Assembly (NCBI RefSeq): GCF_036169555.1 | Contig: NZ_CP108032.1 | Span: forward strand, 4,402,001-4,466,000 | Length of the DNA stretch: 64,000 nt | Origin: Streptomyces sp. NBC_00306 | Lineage (GTDB): Bacteria; Actinomycetota; Actinomycetes; Streptomycetales; Streptomycetaceae | Reading direction: 5' to 3' | In this document: positions 61,504 through 64,000 of the stretch, piece after piece | Layout of the letters: every line of letters starts with the position of its first letter | How positions within the stretch are numbered: the stretch's first letter is position 1 | Translations under genes and position numbers: made by a program | The notes under the pieces: model-generated | The model's input: only the letters and a program-made list of their open reading frames with translations | Told to the model about the DNA's origin: nothing | Database searches by the model: none

Positions 61504-62475
61504 GTGGACATCGTTCTTGACCCGCCCCACGGCGCCGGCCCCGTACGGCTGGGCATGTCCCTCGACGAAGCCGTCGCGGCGGTGTCCCCGTGGGGGCCCC
61601 ACGAGGTCGAGCAGGACGACGACGAGAGGACGATCTACACCTCCTGCGGGAACGTGCGCGTCAACATCCTGCTGGAGGAGTCGGGCAAGGCAGTCACCGC
61701 AGTCGAGTTGTGGTGGCCGGGCGAGCGCCGGGAGGCGGACGTGCGGGTCCTGCTCGACGGTGACGACGTCTTCGCCACCCCCGCCGAGGACCTGTTCCGC
61801 CGGGCGGCCGAGCGTGGCTGGACCGTCAACACCTCCGAGGCCGAGTACCCGTTCGTTGCCGGCGTCTCCCTCGGCTTCACCCGCCAGACCGGCCAAGAGG
61901 TGCCCCGCACCGCACAAGGGCTTCCGGTCCGCGTCACCTCGGTGCTGGTCGCGGGCGAGCACTACTACGACCAGCCCGCTCACGCTCAGCCCATGGCCGC
62001 AGTGACCGCGATGCTGGAAGAACTCCGGGCCCTCGTCCCGCTGACCGCCGAGGGTGCGGCGGCGCGGTTCTCGGCCCAGGAGTGGACGCCCGGGGGCAAG
62101 CCCCGTGACGGCGTGGAGACGTCGTGGGACAAGGACGGCGTCGGGGGCTGGATCCAGACGTTCGGCGGTGGGGCGGTCAGCGTCTCGTTCGCCGTGTGGA
62201 TCCGTGATGTCGACGCCTCGGGCTACTTCGACGACCTGGACGCCGTTTACGAGGAGGGCGAGCAGGTGCTGTCCGGGTTCCTCCCCGAGATCGAGGCATC
62301 CCCCCTCGCCGGGCACCTCGTTCCGGCCGAGCAGACAGCGGAGGACCGGGACGAGTTCATCGACGTGCGGAAGTGGGCCCTGGACGGCCAGGTCCTCACC
62401 GCCGGTGTCGTACAGCAGGACGCCGACCTCCCGGTCATGGTCGTGGTCGCGCTGGAACAGCCCGCGAGCGTCTGA
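61504..62475 (+). CDS. hypothetical two-domain protein, 323 aa
   Basis: No signal peptide or membrane helix. Domain 1 (about 1-155) opens with GPVRLGMSLDEAVAAVSPWG, a phrase typical of small SMI/Imm-type and related proteins in which a Gly-Met-Ser/Thr turn starts a helix. Domain 2 (about 180-320) has W-rich strands (EFIDVRKWALDG; WIQTFGGGAVSVSFAVWIRD). Acidic overall. An immunity-like role is only suggested by style; no toxin gene is nearby. GTG start with AGAAGGAG upstream. Convergent with the ABC exporter. Confidence 0.75.
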   Translation: MDIVLDPPHGAGPVRLGMSLDEAVAAVSPWGPHEVEQDDDERTIYTSCGNVRVNILLEESGKAVTAVELWWPGERREADVRVLLDGDDVFATPAEDLFRRAAERGWTVNTSEAEYPFVAGVSLGFTRQTGQEVPRTAQGLPVRVTSVLVAGEHYYDQPAHAQPMAAVTAMLEELRALVPLTAEGAAARFSAQEWTPGGKPRDGVETSWDKDGVGGWIQTFGGGAVSVSFAVWIRDVDASGYFDDLDAVYEEGEQVLSGFLPEIEASPLAGHLVPAEQTAEDRDEFIDVRKWALDGQVLTAGVVQQDADLPVMVVVALEQPASV

Positions 62476-62576
62476 AGCGGCTTGGCGAGCGCTGCTCCCC
62501 GTGCTCTTCCGTACGGGCGTCTCGTCCACATCTCCGCGAGGGCGCGACGCACGGTCGGCGGCCGTGCATCGCCCCG

Positions 62577-64000
62577 TCACCCCGGACGACGCCGGCTCAG
62601 TCCCCCCCGCCCCGGCGCCTCCCGCACACCCTCCCCCCGCTGCCCCGGAACCCGTGCCGGTCCCTCGTGCACGTACTGCCTCGACTGGATCAGGTACATC
62701 TTGCGGAACGCCCCCTCCTCCACAGCCATCAGCTCGTCGAACGAGCCGTGTTCCGTCACGCTGCCCTCGTCCAGGACATAGATCTCGTCCGCGTGCCGGA
62801 CGCTGTGCAGGCGGTGGGTGATCAGGATGACCGTCTGGCCCTCCGCCGACAGCGCGCGGATCTGGTCGAAGGCCCGTTGTTCCGCCTCCGCGTCCAGTGC
62901 GCTCGTCGGTTCGTCGACCACCAGGATCTGGGCGTCGCGGTGGCGGGCGCGGGCGATGCCGAGGCGTTGCCACTGACCGCCCGAGATCTGGTGGCCGCCC
63001 TTGTAGCCGCGGGCGAGCAGGGTGTCCCAGCCGCGGGGGAGCGAGGCCACCGTCTCGTCGGCGCCCGCGTATTCGGCCGCGGCGTCCAGCAGCGGTTCGT
63101 CGTGCGGGGCTTCGGGGCGGCCGATGGCCACGTTGATACGGGCGGTGAAGGGCCAGCGGTAGAAGTCCTGGGCCACCACGGCCACACGGTCGAACAGCGC
63201 GGTCCGGTCGGCCTCGGTGGTGTCCACGTCGTCCCACAGGATGCGGCCCGAGTCCGGGGCGTACAGGCCGCAGAGCAGTTTGGCCAGGGTGGACTTGCCG
63301 CTGCCGTTGTTGCCGACCAGGGCGACGATCCGGCCGGCGGGGATCGTGACGTCCACGCCGATGAGCGCCGGCTTGTCGTCGGTGGTGCCCGGATAGGTGA
63401 AGGAGACGTTCTCGAAGCGGATCGTGCGGACCTTCTCCGGCAGCGGGACTCCGGACGCGGGGATCAGACGGCGGTCGGCCTCCCGGCACAGGCGGTCGAG
63501 GTCGGCGACGAACAGGCTTTCCTCGTAGAGGAAATTGAGCTGCACGACCAGCCCTTCGAGGTTGGCGGAGCCCGTGCGGACGGCGATGACCGCGGTGCCG
63601 GCGACGGCCAGGTCCATGGCTCCGGTCCACAGCAGTGCGCCGAGGGTGGCGTACGTCGCCGCGGTGGTGATGCCCGTCCAGCCGGAGGCGACCAGGCCGG
63701 TGCGGGCCGCGAGAGAGGCCAGGCGGGTCTGTTCCTTCTCACCCGTCTCGGCCATCGTCCGGAAGTGCCTGAGCAGGAACGGGCCGATGTTGTGGACGCG
63801 TACCTCGGCCGCGGCCTGGGCGTCGATGAGCAGACGTCCGAGGAGCTGGCCGGCGCGGGCGTGCTGGATCCAGGTGTGGAAGGAGACATAGCGCCGGCGC
63901 GCGATCGTCAGTGAACTCCAGGCGCTGGGCAGGGTCATGAGGGCGAGGAGGGGGAGCAGGACCGGGTGGAGCACGGTCAGTACGCCCGCCGCGGCGATGA
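62577..64000 (-). CDS. ABC transporter, fused membrane and ATP-binding domains (N-terminus off the window)
   Basis: The reverse strand is open from the right edge to a stop at 62577, about 474 residues. The visible part holds the end of a type I exporter membrane domain and a full ATPase: Walker A ALVGNNGSGKSTLAKLLCG, signature ISGGQWQRLGIARA, Walker B ILVVDEPTSALDAE and the H-loop ILITHRLHS. The fusion on one chain marks an exporter, commonly for peptides or lipids. The C-terminus has an Arg/Gly-rich tail of about 30 residues. The substrate is unknown, and the true start is beyond the window. Confidence 0.92.
   Translation of the reverse strand, partial: IAAAGVLTVLHPVLLPLLALMTLPSAWSSLTIARRRYVSFHTWIQHARAGQLLGRLLIDAQAAAEVRVHNIGPFLLRHFRTMAETGEKEQTRLASLAARTGLVASGWTGITTAATYATLGALLWTGAMDLAVAGTAVIAVRTGSANLEGLVVQLNFLYEESLFVADLDRLCREADRRLIPASGVPLPEKVRTIRFENVSFTYPGTTDDKPALIGVDVTIPAGRIVALVGNNGSGKSTLAKLLCGLYAPDSGRILWDDVDTTEADRTALFDRVAVVAQDFYRWPFTARINVAIGRPEAPHDEPLLDAAAEYAGADETVASLPRGWDTLLARGYKGGHQISGGQWQRLGIARARHRDAQILVVDEPTSALDAEAEQRAFDQIRALSAEGQTVILITHRLHSVRHADEIYVLDEGSVTEHGSFDELMAVEEGAFRKMYLIQSRQYVHEGPARVPGQRGEGVREAPGRGGLSRRRPG

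Noticed and set aside
59042..64000. Second att copy of the tRNA-Thr 3' end
   Set aside because: Looked for GGTTCGAATCC followed by the acceptor sequence downstream; none seen inside the window.

Overview
The window is chromosomal DNA of a Streptomyces (very high G+C; tightly packed genes; many ATGA/GTGA stop-start overlaps; GTG and TTG starts; recognisable wblA, bldG and crp). Gene content and order match the conserved core around SCO3540-SCO3580 of Streptomyces coelicolor. From memory the same order also runs through the Mycobacterium tuberculosis ponA2/whiB4/ArsA pair/crp/nth/marP/acs/6C RNA-ssd-tad/helicase/topA/holB/tRNA-Thr stretch. The species cannot be named from the sequence alone. 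|| Layout. 1-4.3 kb is variable: a truncated MptB-type mannosyltransferase, a small membrane protein, a DCC thioredoxin-like protein, a GlxA-type regulator and a divergent MDR oxidoreductase. 4.6-21.4 kb is a conserved block: YqeY, class A PBP, wblA behind a 620-bp leader region, two ArsA-type ATPases, DUF4177, RidA, NUDIX, MBL hydrolase, SPFH protein, crp, nth, CoA-type NUDIX and MarP protease. An 889-aa secreted sugar dehydrogenase with its own palindromic operator is inserted in this block. 21.8-33 kb is metabolism and transport: epoxide-hydrolase-like enzyme, holin-like protein, NhaA, acs, a SulP transporter/carbonic anhydrase fusion, a secreted deacetylase lipoprotein, a CooC-like ATPase and a degenerate Fic-like protein. 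|| 33.4-40.2 kb holds an HAD-IB phosphatase, a 6C small RNA with both C-rich hairpin loops, ssd, and a complete tad pilus/secretion operon (tadA, tadB, tadC, DUF4244 pilin, TadE-like, TadG/Rv3654c-like) joined by 4-nt overlaps. A convergent helicase overlaps the end of the operon by about 240 bp. 42.7-58.8 kb holds bldG and its anti-sigma partner, H+-pyrophosphatase, a lipoprotein, a methyltransferase followed by a 51-bp tandem repeat array, topA, an MFS-thymidylate kinase fusion with a long charged tail, holB and a Tap-type peptidase. tRNA-Thr(CGT) at 58,968 marks the edge of the core. Beyond it lie accessory genes with visibly more A/T at third codon positions: an M14 carboxypeptidase with a small partner resembling a detached propeptide, an unknown protein and a truncated ABC exporter. 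|| Links between genes: WblA, BldG/anti-sigma and Crp are developmental or global regulators. MarP, PBP, the NUDIX enzymes and Nth deal with envelope and damage stress. Ssd plus Tad is a septum/secretion module preceded by 6C RNA. TopA, thymidylate kinase and HolB form a DNA-replication group. Strongest follow-up signals are a Crp-type site inside the crp promoter, the pseudo-Fic protein, the split-propeptide carboxypeptidase pair, the kinase fusion with DETAV repeats, the Ca-loop tail on NhaA and the 51-bp hairpin repeat array.
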